From positions 1 to 5,065 of the forward strand of contig URNI01000129.1 of the NCBI GenBank assembly GCA_900549135.1: a DNA stretch of 5,065 nucleotides, read 5' to 3'. Below the pieces are notes generated by a model that worked only from the letters and a program-made list of their open reading frames with translations, was not told where the DNA came from and made no database searches. Position numbers and translations under genes: made by a program. The stretch comes from an uncultured Collinsella sp. Its GTDB lineage: Bacteria > Actinomycetota > Coriobacteriia > Coriobacteriales > Coriobacteriaceae. Below are positions 1-4,726 of this stretch, in pieces. Position 1 is the stretch's first letter; each line of letters opens with the position of its first letter.

Positions 1-503
1 CCGCCCGGATTGGTAAACGAGGCAAAGGCAAGCACGGCCATATCGCAGAACTGAGCATAGCCGCGGCCGTTATCGAGGATTGCCTGCGTGGCGGAGGCAT
101 CAAGCACGGTGACCTCGGGCAGGACCGGAGCAGCCTCCTCCGCGGGCGCGGACTCAGCCTCGTCGGCCAACTCGGTGGAACCGAGCGCCACCTCAGGCTC
201 GACCGCAGTCTCCACCTCAGCGGCCTCAACCTCGGCAGCCTCAGCAGCCTCCACAGCCTCGGCGGCCTGCTCCTCAGCAGCCGCCGCCTTCTGGGCCTTG
301 GCCTTCATCGCCGCGACAAAGCCGGCAGGCATACCGTCGAATTCGCGCACGCCGGCAAGCGAACGCTCGATGTCCTTGGCGCAGGCCTCGGACACAGCCG
401 CCACATGGCGCTCGGCGGCCTTGGCACGCGTCTCGCGCTTGGGATTGGGCTGACCCGCTCGGTTAGACCTGCGGTTACGGTTCCTGTTGTCGACATCTGC
501 CAT
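1..503 (-). CDS. PARG-like TIGR02452-type protein, N-terminal part (runs off left edge)
   Basis: The frame is open from the ATG at 501-503 to the window edge, giving 167 residues plus two bases that must encode Gly. AGGAAAGGTG at 511-520 is a good ribosome site. Residues 1-25 are basic and Asn/Arg-rich. Residues 26-66 look helical. Residues about 67-126 are an Ala/Glu-rich low-complexity segment, probably disordered or coiled coil. From about residue 131 the sequence becomes globular: VTVLDASATQAILDNG, then VLAFASFTNPGG at the edge. The last motif resembles the start of the macrodomain core of the TIGR02452/microbial PARG family (VLNFASxxNPGGG), whose members are thought to act on ADP-ribose modifications. 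The catalytic GGG...QEE region would lie just outside the window, so enzymatic competence cannot be judged. It follows the BI-1 gene on the same strand but is separated from it by a strong terminator, so it is probably transcribed on its own. The gene call is secure; the family call is moderate. Confidence 0.72.
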   Translation of the reverse strand, partial: MADVDNRNRNRRSNRAGQPNPKRETRAKAAERHVAAVSEACAKDIERSLAGVREFDGMPAGFVAAMKAKAQKAAAAEEQAAEAVEAAEAAEVEAAEVETAVEPEVALGSTELADEAESAPAEEAAPVLPEVTVLDASATQAILDNGRGYAQFCDMAVLAFASFTNPG

Positions 504-510
504 ACGTGGC

Positions 511-520
511 CACCTTTCCT
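511..520 (-). promoter_or_regulatory. Ribosome binding site of the PARG-like gene
   Basis: Read on the minus strand this is AGGAAAGGTG, seven bases before the ATG at 503. It fixes the start over other upstream possibilities. A TATCAT hexamer in the gap between the 569-597 terminator and this site could be a -10 box, but no convincing -35 accompanies it, so no promoter is called. Confidence 0.6.
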
Positions 521-568
521 GTCGCTGCCGCTATCGGCTTTTCCCATCCATGATACCCCGCCGTGTAC

Positions 569-597
569 AAAAAAGACGGCCCCGAAGGACCGCCTTT
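569..597 (-). terminator. Intrinsic terminator of the BI-1 gene, UUCG tetraloop
   Basis: On the minus strand an 11-bp stem (AAAGGCGGTCC pairing with GGGCCGTCTTT, two G-U wobbles) closes a C(UUCG)G tetraloop, one of the most stable RNA loops. It runs into T6, of which three T lie in the stem and three follow it. It starts 42 bases after the BI-1 stop and lies before the start of the PARG-like gene, so it separates the two transcription units. Confidence 0.85.
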
Positions 598-639
598 CGC
601 ATCGATTTACACGTGCGCAAGCACCGCTGCAATTTGGTA

Positions 640-1335
640 CTAGTCGCGACGACCAAGGATGTTCAGGATGCGCAGGAACACGTTGATGATGTCCACGAAC
701 AGGTTGGATGCCATGAGCACGGCGTTGGGCAGCGTGGGCGGCACCGTCGTGGCCACATAGGTGTCGTAGCCAATAAAGCCGGCGAACACCACGATCACGA
801 TCAGGTCGGTGATAGACTGCGAGACGCCCATGAACATCAGCACGATCTCGACCAGAATCGTGGCAAGCAGGATGCCAAAACCAATGCCATACACACGCTG
901 GAAGAACTTGGGGAAGGTTACGCCCAGCGCACCAAAGACAAAGGTGATGGCGGCCGTGACGATAAAGGCAGTGTTGATGGTGGGCAGGTCGTAGTTGGCA
1001 AGGCCAAACGACGCGGTCAGGCCAAAGGTACTCGCAAAGATTACGTAGCCCACAAGGGACAGGCCTACGGACTGCTTGCTAGCGGCAGCCGACATCATGA
1101 CCATGCCGACGATGGTCAAAATAAACGAGCCAAAGACCAGCGGCAAGGCGGCGCCGCTCATCATCATGCGCGCAAACGACATGGTGCTCGTAAAGTAGGC
1201 GCCGGCGCCCATGGCGCAAAAGCCCAAGAAGATGAGGGCAGACATGGCAAGATTGTACGCGCGCGGCGACATCTCCTTGGCGCGGCTTGCGCCGCCCTCG
1301 ACGGGGCCGTTCTGATAGCCCTGGATATCGTTCAT
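640..1335 (-). CDS. Bax inhibitor-1 / YccA family membrane protein
   Basis: This is a 231-residue integral membrane protein of the usual length for bacterial BI-1 (TMBIM) proteins. About 25 hydrophilic N-terminal residues are followed by seven hydrophobic segments, roughly at 28-48, 62-82, 90-112, 120-140, 148-170, 175-195 and 203-225. Two acidic residues sit where the family keeps its pH-sensing pair: Asp191 in the segment GFIGYDTYVA and Asp215 in NLFVDIINVFLRIL. Their 24-residue spacing equals that of Asp171/Asp195 in Bacillus YetJ, a pH-dependent calcium leak channel. This supports a similar cation-leak or membrane-stress role, although the physiological function in bacteria is not settled. 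The ATG at 1335 is preceded by AAAGGA (1343-1348) with a seven-base gap. It ends in TAG just before the UUCG terminator. The leader contains a hairpin followed by T5 that could limit its expression. The family call is firm; the substrate is inferred. Confidence 0.93.
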   Translation of the reverse strand: MNDIQGYQNGPVEGGASRAKEMSPRAYNLAMSALIFLGFCAMGAGAYFTSTMSFARMMMSGAALPLVFGSFILTIVGMVMMSAAASKQSVGLSLVGYVIFASTFGLTASFGLANYDLPTINTAFIVTAAITFVFGALGVTFPKFFQRVYGIGFGILLATILVEIVLMFMGVSQSITDLIVIVVFAGFIGYDTYVATTVPPTLPNAVLMASNLFVDIINVFLRILNILGRRD

Positions 1336-1342
1336 AGGTTCG

Positions 1343-1348
1343 TCCTTT
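1343..1348 (-). promoter_or_regulatory. Ribosome binding site of the BI-1 gene, abutting a leader hairpin
   Basis: AAAGGA on the minus strand with a seven-base spacer to the ATG. It lies one base past the T5 tract of the leader hairpin at 1350-1373, so the hairpin sits immediately upstream of the ribosome footprint and could influence initiation as well as termination. Confidence 0.65.
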
Positions 1349-1349
1349 C

Positions 1350-1373
1350 AAAAAGTGCCGTGAAAGACGGCGC
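1350..1373 (-). terminator. Hairpin plus T5: terminator of the upstream gene or attenuator in the BI-1 leader
   Basis: On the minus strand GCGCCGT and ACGGCAC form a seven-bp stem (one wobble) around a CTTTC loop and run straight into TTTTT. It lies 46 bases after the stop of the small hypothetical gene and only 14 bases before the BI-1 ATG. It may simply end the upstream transcript. However, any BI-1 promoter located upstream of it would have to read through it, which would make it an attenuator. Confidence 0.6.
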
Positions 1374-1378
1374 AGCAG

Positions 1379-1397
1379 ATGACAAGATTCCTGTCAT
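1379..1397. promoter_or_regulatory. Operator-like palindrome upstream of the BI-1 gene
   Basis: Perfect six-base arms ATGACA and TGTCAT are separated by seven bases, and further imperfect pairing is possible inside. The palindrome overlaps by two bases a TACAAT hexamer (minus strand, 1396-1401) that could be the BI-1 -10 box. No good -35 is visible 16-19 bases upstream of it, so the promoter is not called separately. The position would suit a repressor site at the transcription start. Confidence 0.35.
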
Positions 1398-1419
1398 TGT
1401 ACCCGAATGCCGTACGTCC

Positions 1420-1758
1420 TTACCTACGGCGCTCGCCCTCGAGCGTGCGATCAAAGGCCCAGACCCACCAACGCATCACGTGTGCCTGCGAGCCGTCCGC
1501 CCGCTCGCGCGTCTGGTCCTCCAGATACAACTCGGTCGCGTGCCCGCCAAAACGCACCTTATAGGTTGCCGTACGAATGCCGTGGACCGTCAGGCCAAAC
1601 CCGGTGGTCGAGATAATTTCGTCAATCGTAAAGCAACGACCGTCGACCCAGCAGACGGTGACCGGCACGACCTGTCCGCCCGCGAGGATGCGAGCCACGA
1701 CGTCCACATACTGCTTGTGTACGCGCCGAGTTTTGCCGTCTGTCTGTCGATATTCCAT
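1420..1758 (-). CDS. Small conserved-type hypothetical protein, beta-rich
   Basis: The frame encodes 112 residues from the ATG at 1758. I do not recognise a named family with confidence. The N-terminal 18 residues are basic and polar. Residues about 19-80 alternate hydrophobic and polar positions as in a small beta barrel (for example VPVTVCWVDGRCFTIDEI). The C-terminal end carries RWWVWAFDRTLEGERRR. The pattern 'WVDGRxFxIDxI' recalls short uncharacterised proteins of Clostridia and Actinobacteria in which a strand pair precedes an EDGRxYxIDRV-like stretch; this is from memory and unverified. There is no signal peptide or membrane segment. The start is debatable: AGGAGG lies only one base before this ATG, too close for normal use. 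The alternative ATG at 1779 lacks a ribosome site. A promoter placed so that transcription begins at the 1758 ATG favours a leaderless message. Codon use matches the neighbours. Confidence 0.7.
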   Translation of the reverse strand: MEYRQTDGKTRRVHKQYVDVVARILAGGQVVPVTVCWVDGRCFTIDEIISTTGFGLTVHGIRTATYKVRFGGHATELYLEDQTRERADGSQAHVMRWWVWAFDRTLEGERRR

Positions 1759-1765
1759 GCCTCCT

Positions 1766-1795
1766 ATTATCGAACGCATGTTTGCATATTGTAAA
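1766..1795 (-). promoter_or_regulatory. Promoter of the small hypothetical gene, predicted leaderless transcript
   Basis: Minus-strand TTTACA (1790-1795; five of six matches to TTGACA) and GATAAT (1766-1771; five of six to TATAAT) are separated by 18 bases. With the usual six- or seven-base gap, transcription would start at 1759 or 1758, meaning at the A of the ATG. This is the best sigma-70-type promoter by eye in the window. Confidence 0.55.
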
Positions 1796-1944
1796 GCGAA
1801 CAGACTGTGGTTTTGGGATGTTGGGGCGCGCACGTGTCCTCATGGCGTGCTAGCAAAAAGAACACCCGCGGTCAACAGGGCAAATATTCAATGTTAGTGC
1901 CAAAAAATTCACTTCTCCCATCAGAACTCGGTAAAGAAACCCGC

Positions 1945-1976
1945 AGGAGGTGATACGATTTATCATGTTTTTGTAA
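1945..1976 (+). promoter_or_regulatory. Strong Shine-Dalgarno and three-codon minicistron (M-F-L-stop) in the pit leader
   Basis: AGGAGGTGAT (1945-1954) matches the 16S anti-Shine-Dalgarno tail over ten bases. Ten bases later comes ATG TTT TTG TAA (1965-1976). The pit ATG begins 30 bases beyond the TAA, in the same frame, with only a weak GAGAAAG site (1993-1999) of its own. The arrangement suggests an upstream mini-ORF that could control pit by reinitiation or ribosome stalling, provided the transcript starts upstream of 1945. Candidate -10 hexamers in this gap (TACGAT at 1954, TATCAT at 1961) would place the transcript start inside or after this element, so the layout is uncertain. Confidence 0.4.
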
Positions 1977-2006
1977 CGTGCCTGCAAACTTCGAGAAAGC
2001 CCATAT

Positions 2007-3056
2007 ATGGACGTAACGTTCTCAGCCTTCCTCGGCCAAATTGTGTCGAACCCAGTCCTTGCCGTCACCGTGATCCTCGCGTTGGGCGCCATCTTCGTCA
2101 ATGGATGGACCGACGCGCCCAACGCCATCGCGACCTGCGTCACTACGCGTTGCATGCCCGCCCGCGCCGCCATTCTCATGAGCGCCGCATTCAACTTCCT
2201 CGGCGTGCTCATCATGACGCACTTTAACGCGAGCGTCGCCAACACCATCTCACATATCGTCGACTTTGGCGGAAACAGCACCATGGCGCTCGCGTGCCTC
2301 TGCGCGGCGCTGTTCTCCATCGTCGTCTACGGCGCCACAGCGTCGCGTTTTGGTATCCCCACCTCGCAAAGCCACAGCCTTATCGCCGGCCTGACCGGTG
2401 CCGCTATCGCCCTCGGCGGCGCGAGCAGCGTCAACGTCCACGAATGGATGAAGGTCATCTACGGCCTGGCGCTCTCCATCGGTCTGGGTTTTGTCATGGG
2501 CTGGATCCTGTGCAAACTCGTCTCGATTCTGTTTGCCGCCGCCAACAGGCGACGTGCCAACGTCTTCTTTAAATACGCTCAGATCGCGAGTGCCGCGGCC
2601 ATGAGCTTTATGCACGGCGCGCAGGATGGACAGAAGTTCATCGGCGTGCTCTTTTTAGGCGTGGCCTTCGCCAGCGGCCAGACGGGCGTCGGCGATGCCG
2701 GCATCCCCATCTGGATTATGCTGCTGTGCTCGGCAACCATGGGCATCGGCACCAGCGTGGGCGGCGAGCGCATCATCAAGTCCGTCGGCCAGAGTATGGT
2801 TAAGCTCGAGAAGTATCAGGGCTTCTCTGCCGACCTCGCAGGCGCCGCGAACCTGCTGCTTGCTACCCTTACCGGCATCCCCGTGTCCTCCACGCACATC
2901 AAGACCTGCGCCATCATGGGCGTCGGTGCCGTCAAGCGCCTCTCAGCCATCAACTTCGGCGTCGTCAAAGACATGATGTTCACCTGGTTCTTCACCTTCC
3001 CCGCCTGCGGACTCATCAGCTTTGTCATGGCCAAGCTGTTCATGATGTTCCTCTAG
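2007..3056 (+). CDS. pit: Inorganic phosphate transporter, Pit family (PiT, PF01384)
   Basis: A 349-residue polytopic membrane protein that would import inorganic phosphate by cation symport as a low-affinity, constitutive-type system. The inverted-repeat fold of the family shows clearly. Near the N terminus is VNGWTDAPNAIAT (31-43), and its counterpart in the second half is FMHGAQDGQKFIG (201-213). Each is paired with a re-entrant loop signature, FGIPTSQSHSLIAG (115-128) and GIPVSSTHIKT (290-300). The 'WTD' and 'AQD' variants of the usual 'xND' cores resemble the short Firmicutes/Actinobacteria branch rather than E. coli PitA (about 500 residues). The central cytoplasmic loop around 177-190 is short and basic (NRRRAN). 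The ATG at 2007 gives the expected short N terminus (MDVTFSAFLGQI). The in-frame ATG at 1965 is cut off by a TAA. It is followed after 67 bases, with no terminator, by its DUF47 partner, so the two are very likely cotranscribed. Confidence 0.95.
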   Translation: MDVTFSAFLGQIVSNPVLAVTVILALGAIFVNGWTDAPNAIATCVTTRCMPARAAILMSAAFNFLGVLIMTHFNASVANTISHIVDFGGNSTMALACLCAALFSIVVYGATASRFGIPTSQSHSLIAGLTGAAIALGGASSVNVHEWMKVIYGLALSIGLGFVMGWILCKLVSILFAAANRRRANVFFKYAQIASAAAMSFMHGAQDGQKFIGVLFLGVAFASGQTGVGDAGIPIWIMLLCSATMGIGTSVGGERIIKSVGQSMVKLEKYQGFSADLAGAANLLLATLTGIPVSSTHIKTCAIMGVGAVKRLSAINFGVVKDMMFTWFFTFPACGLISFVMAKLFMMFL

Positions 3057-3110
3057 TCAAACCGAGCGTCCATCCGGACTGCAATGCTTCGCCCACCCGT
3101 CTTCGCCTCG

Positions 3111-3116
3111 AAAGGA
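3111..3116 (+). promoter_or_regulatory. Ribosome binding site of the DUF47 gene
   Basis: AAAGGA with a seven-base spacer to the ATG at 3124. It is the same site type as that of the BI-1 gene and is better than the site of pit, so the accessory protein may be translated at least as well as the transporter. Confidence 0.7.
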
Positions 3117-3123
3117 CCCACCC

Positions 3124-3747
3124 ATGGCAAAGAAACCCGATTCGTTCTACTTTGACAACTACGTCGCTTGCGCTGACCTCGCCGTTCAGGCAGCCGAGCT
3201 GCTCACCAAGATTTTTGAGAACTTCGACCCCACGCAAATCCATGACATGCTCGATAAGATGCATGCGATTGAGCATGCGGCAGACAAGAAGCACCACGAG
3301 CTCGAAGACGCCTTGCTCACCGCCTTTATCACCCCGCTTGAGCGCGAGGATCTAGACCTGATGAGCTGCTCACTCGACACCGTGCTCGACCGCATCGAGG
3401 GCGTCGTGCAGCGCGTCTACTTCACCAACATCCAGAGCATCCATCCCGACGCCATCGTCATCGCCCACAAGGTGACTGACGCCTGCCGCGCCATGAAAGA
3501 CCTGATGGTCGAGCTGCCCAACTACCGCAAGTCCAAGACCCTGCGCGAACTCGTCATCCAGATCAACACCATCGAGTCCGAAGCCGACGAGCTCTATATC
3601 AACGCCATGCGCAACCTGCACGTTAACGGCAAGAACCCGCTCGAGGTCATCGCCTGGCGTGACGTATACGCCTTCCTGGAGTACTGCGCTGACTGCTGTG
3701 AGAATGTGGCCGATGTTGTGGATTCGATTGTCATGAAGAACAGTTAA
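3124..3747 (+). CDS. DUF47 family PhoU-like protein, Pit accessory/regulator
   Basis: A 207-residue, soluble, all-helical protein of typical DUF47 (PhoU_div) length, and the standard partner of Pit-type transporters. It is thought to modulate phosphate transport at the inner face of the membrane. The PhoU-type acidic metal-binding signatures are visible: E50xxxD54 in IEHAADKKHHE, E151xxxD155 in IESEADE, and E186xxxD190 with E193xxxD197 in the C-terminal helix. The N-terminal stretch FYFDNYVACADLAVQAAELL matches the family's opening helix. A LERED segment (72-76) sits where family members carry the 'T.PidReDi' loop between helices 2 and 3. It contains no membrane segment or signal peptide. Transcription is presumably from the pit promoter. 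Just after its TAA lies a long palindromic element that may end the operon or stabilise the 3' end of the message. Confidence 0.92.
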   Translation: MAKKPDSFYFDNYVACADLAVQAAELLTKIFENFDPTQIHDMLDKMHAIEHAADKKHHELEDALLTAFITPLEREDLDLMSCSLDTVLDRIEGVVQRVYFTNIQSIHPDAIVIAHKVTDACRAMKDLMVELPNYRKSKTLRELVIQINTIESEADELYINAMRNLHVNGKNPLEVIAWRDVYAFLEYCADCCENVADVVDSIVMKNS

Positions 3748-3749
3748 TT

Positions 3750-3863
3750 GGGGATACGTGTCCTGGCGGCGAAGGGCCGGCCACGGTTTACTTTCTCACT
3801 CCGGCTGCTTTGCAGAGTCGTTCGAAAGTAAACCGTGGCCGGCCCTTCGCTTTACGTATCACC
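3750..3863. repeat. Palindromic element of about 114 bp with perfect 27-nt arms
   Basis: The arms at 3769-3795 and 3824-3850 are perfect reverse complements over 27 bases (starting GCGAAGGGCCGG, ending TTTACTTTC on the left). They are separated by a 28-base loop that holds a small CTGC-TTT-GCAG hairpin (3805-3815). An outer inverted pair, GGGGATACGT (3750-3759) against ACGTATCACC (3854-3863), extends the symmetry with one mismatch, leaving an internal loop of nine and three bases. It begins three bases after the DUF47 stop. Only TTT follows the right arm, so it is not a standard intrinsic terminator, although it would form an extremely stable RNA hairpin. It could be a REP- or MITE-like palindromic repeat, a 3'-end stabiliser, or a barrier element; a genome copy count would decide. 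Confidence 0.85.
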
Positions 3864-4029
3864 ATTGGAACTTTGGCTGATAGGTTTAGCGCAATGGGGG
3901 TTTGGCTGAAGGGACCTTTGGTACCCGTTCGGACACTTTGGCCCTTGATGAGCGTTTGGCTGATTGCTGCTTTGGGTACTCTTTGGGTTACTTTGGGTTT
4001 GTTTGATTTTTAATTGTTGGAGGGCTTGT
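3864..4029 (+). repeat. G+T-rich leader with eight TTTGG motifs
   Basis: TTTGG occurs on the plus strand at 3872, 3901, 3917, 3937, 3955, 3971, 3982 and 3992. Three copies extend to TTTGGCTGA (3872, 3901, 3955). The last three are CTTTGGGT at 10-11-base spacing, about one helical turn. A hand count for 3861-4010 gives A 21, C 25, G 47, T 57. The stretch fills the space between the palindrome and the nitroreductase. Only the nitroreductase ribosome site (GGAGGG, 4019-4024) is recognisable in it. No promoter with both hexamers could be found; TTTAAT at 4009-4014 is too close to the start. It may be a protein-binding array or simply a product of compositional bias. Confidence 0.5.
4019..4024 (+). 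promoter_or_regulatory. Ribosome binding site deciding the nitroreductase start
   Basis: GGAGGG with a five-base gap to the ATG at 4030. It selects this ATG over the in-frame TTG at 3964, which would add 22 hydrophobic residues encoded by the G+T-rich repeat stretch. Confidence 0.8.
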
Positions 4030-4560
4030 ATGTCGTATATGGATTTGGCTCGGTCTCGGTATTCTTGTCGTTTATTTGAGGCTCGGGCTGTGGAGCAGAC
4101 TGTGGTGGATACCATTGTTGAGGCTGGACGTATTGCTCCTTCTGCTTGTAATAATCATCCAACCCGTGTGATGGTGTTGGATACGCCTGAGCTTCTGGAG
4201 AAGGCTGCTGCTTGTCAGCCACGGTTTGCTCGTGATGGATCCATCTTTGGCGCTCCACTCATCTTCCTCATTTGCAGCGTTACCGACGATGCTTGGGTTC
4301 GCCCCTATGACCAGATGAACTCCAGCGCTATCGACACCTCGATTGTTTGCGATCAGATGATGATGGAGGCCGAGGAGCAGGGCCTGGGAACGTGCTGGGT
4401 GTGCCATTTTAAGCCCGAGTTAGCCCGTGAGCAATTCAACCTGCCCGAGGGCGTTTATCCCTATCACATGCTCGTCTGCGGCTATCCTGCCGACCGCATC
4501 GCCGATCCCGAGCACCGCGAGGCCCGTACCATTCCCCTCTCTGACTTCCTCCTCAAGTAG
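4030..4560 (+). CDS. Nitroreductase family protein (FMN-dependent oxidoreductase)
   Basis: A 176-residue cytoplasmic protein of the compact nitroreductase fold. It would use FMN and NAD(P)H to reduce nitro compounds, quinones or flavins; the natural substrate cannot be read from sequence. Family marks are visible. RSRYSCRLF (8-16) corresponds to the FMN phosphate-binding RxSxRxF stretch. APSACNNHP (36-44) matches the 'APSaxNxQPw' flavin loop. GLGTCWVCHF lies in the position of the 'GLGtxWi' helix, and LVCGYPAD near the C terminus matches the usual 'iplGyP'. Such proteins act as dimers. The first 70 codons are almost all T- or G-ending (38 T-ending, 2 C-ending), unlike the rest of the gene (24 T-ending, 53 C-ending) and unlike the neighbouring genes. 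This hints at a mosaic origin or a local mutational bias. The protein itself reads as intact. It converges on the DivIVA-like gene and ends at its own terminator. Confidence 0.9.
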   Translation: MSYMDLARSRYSCRLFEARAVEQTVVDTIVEAGRIAPSACNNHPTRVMVLDTPELLEKAAACQPRFARDGSIFGAPLIFLICSVTDDAWVRPYDQMNSSAIDTSIVCDQMMMEAEEQGLGTCWVCHFKPELAREQFNLPEGVYPYHMLVCGYPADRIADPEHREARTIPLSDFLLK

Positions 4561-4604
4561 TTTTTTGCTCATGCCCTAAAATCTACCTTTTGCCACGCGC
4601 CCTT

Positions 4605-4648
4605 CGCCGAGCTCTGCCCTATCGCACGCAGAGCTCGGCGTTTTGTTT
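4605..4648 (+). terminator. Intrinsic terminator of the nitroreductase gene
   Basis: A perfect 13-bp stem (CGCCGAGCTCTGC with GCAGAGCTCGGCG) encloses a ten-base loop and is followed by TTTTGTTT. It lies 44 bases after the stop codon, which itself is followed by T6. There is no T-run on the opposite strand, so it acts only on plus-strand transcripts. Confidence 0.92.
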
Positions 4649-4668
4649 CCCAACCCGTATGCAACCAC

Positions 4669-4695
4669 AAAAAAGGAGCCCGCAGGTGCGAGCTC
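4669..4695 (-). terminator. Intrinsic terminator of the DivIVA-like gene
   Basis: On the minus strand GAGCTCGC and GCGGGCTC form an eight-bp stem with one wobble around an ACCT loop, followed by C and T6. It lies 31 bases beyond the stop at 4727 and is placed tail to tail with the plus-strand terminator of the convergent nitroreductase gene. Confidence 0.88.
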
Positions 4696-4726
4696 TTCTT
4701 AAGGGCACTAGATTGTAGCTCTGGAG

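Noticed and set aside
88..453. 121-codon plus-strand frame rich in Ser, Ala and Thr
   Set aside because: It is the reverse reading of the Ala/Glu-rich part of the PARG-like gene, and no ribosome site precedes it.
487..1794. 435-codon plus-strand open frame
   Set aside because: It is antisense to the BI-1 gene, the hypothetical gene and the start of the PARG-like gene. Its composition is His/Arg/Asp-rich without any domain, as expected for a GC-rich shadow frame.
1420..1833. Long form of the hypothetical protein starting at 1833 (GTG)
   Set aside because: There is no ribosome site, and the added residues run through the promoter hexamers at 1766-1795. The 1758 start fits better.
1850..2320. 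156-codon minus-strand frame overlapping the start of pit
   Set aside because: It is antisense to a clear Pit transporter, shows no recognisable domain, and reads through the pit leader.
3769..3850. Palindrome as a conventional rho-independent terminator
   Set aside because: Only three T follow on the plus strand and none on the minus strand, and the stem and loop are much longer than usual. It is kept as a repeat of unknown role.
3872..3998. TTTGG array as a CRISPR-like array
   Set aside because: Repeat units are only 5-9 bases, and spacing is irregular (10-29 bases) without uniform spacers or cas genes.
3810..4013. 67-codon frame with hydrophobic C-terminal half between DUF47 and the nitroreductase
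   Set aside because: It starts with TTG inside the palindrome loop and has no ribosome site. Its Leu/Trp/Val content comes from the TTTGG motifs, so it is not called as a small membrane protein.
3964..4029. Upstream in-frame TTG start that would add 22 hydrophobic residues to the nitroreductase
   Set aside because: GGAGGG lies five bases before the ATG at 4030, and the family normally begins just before the RxSxRxF motif. The extension is made of repeat-derived sequence.
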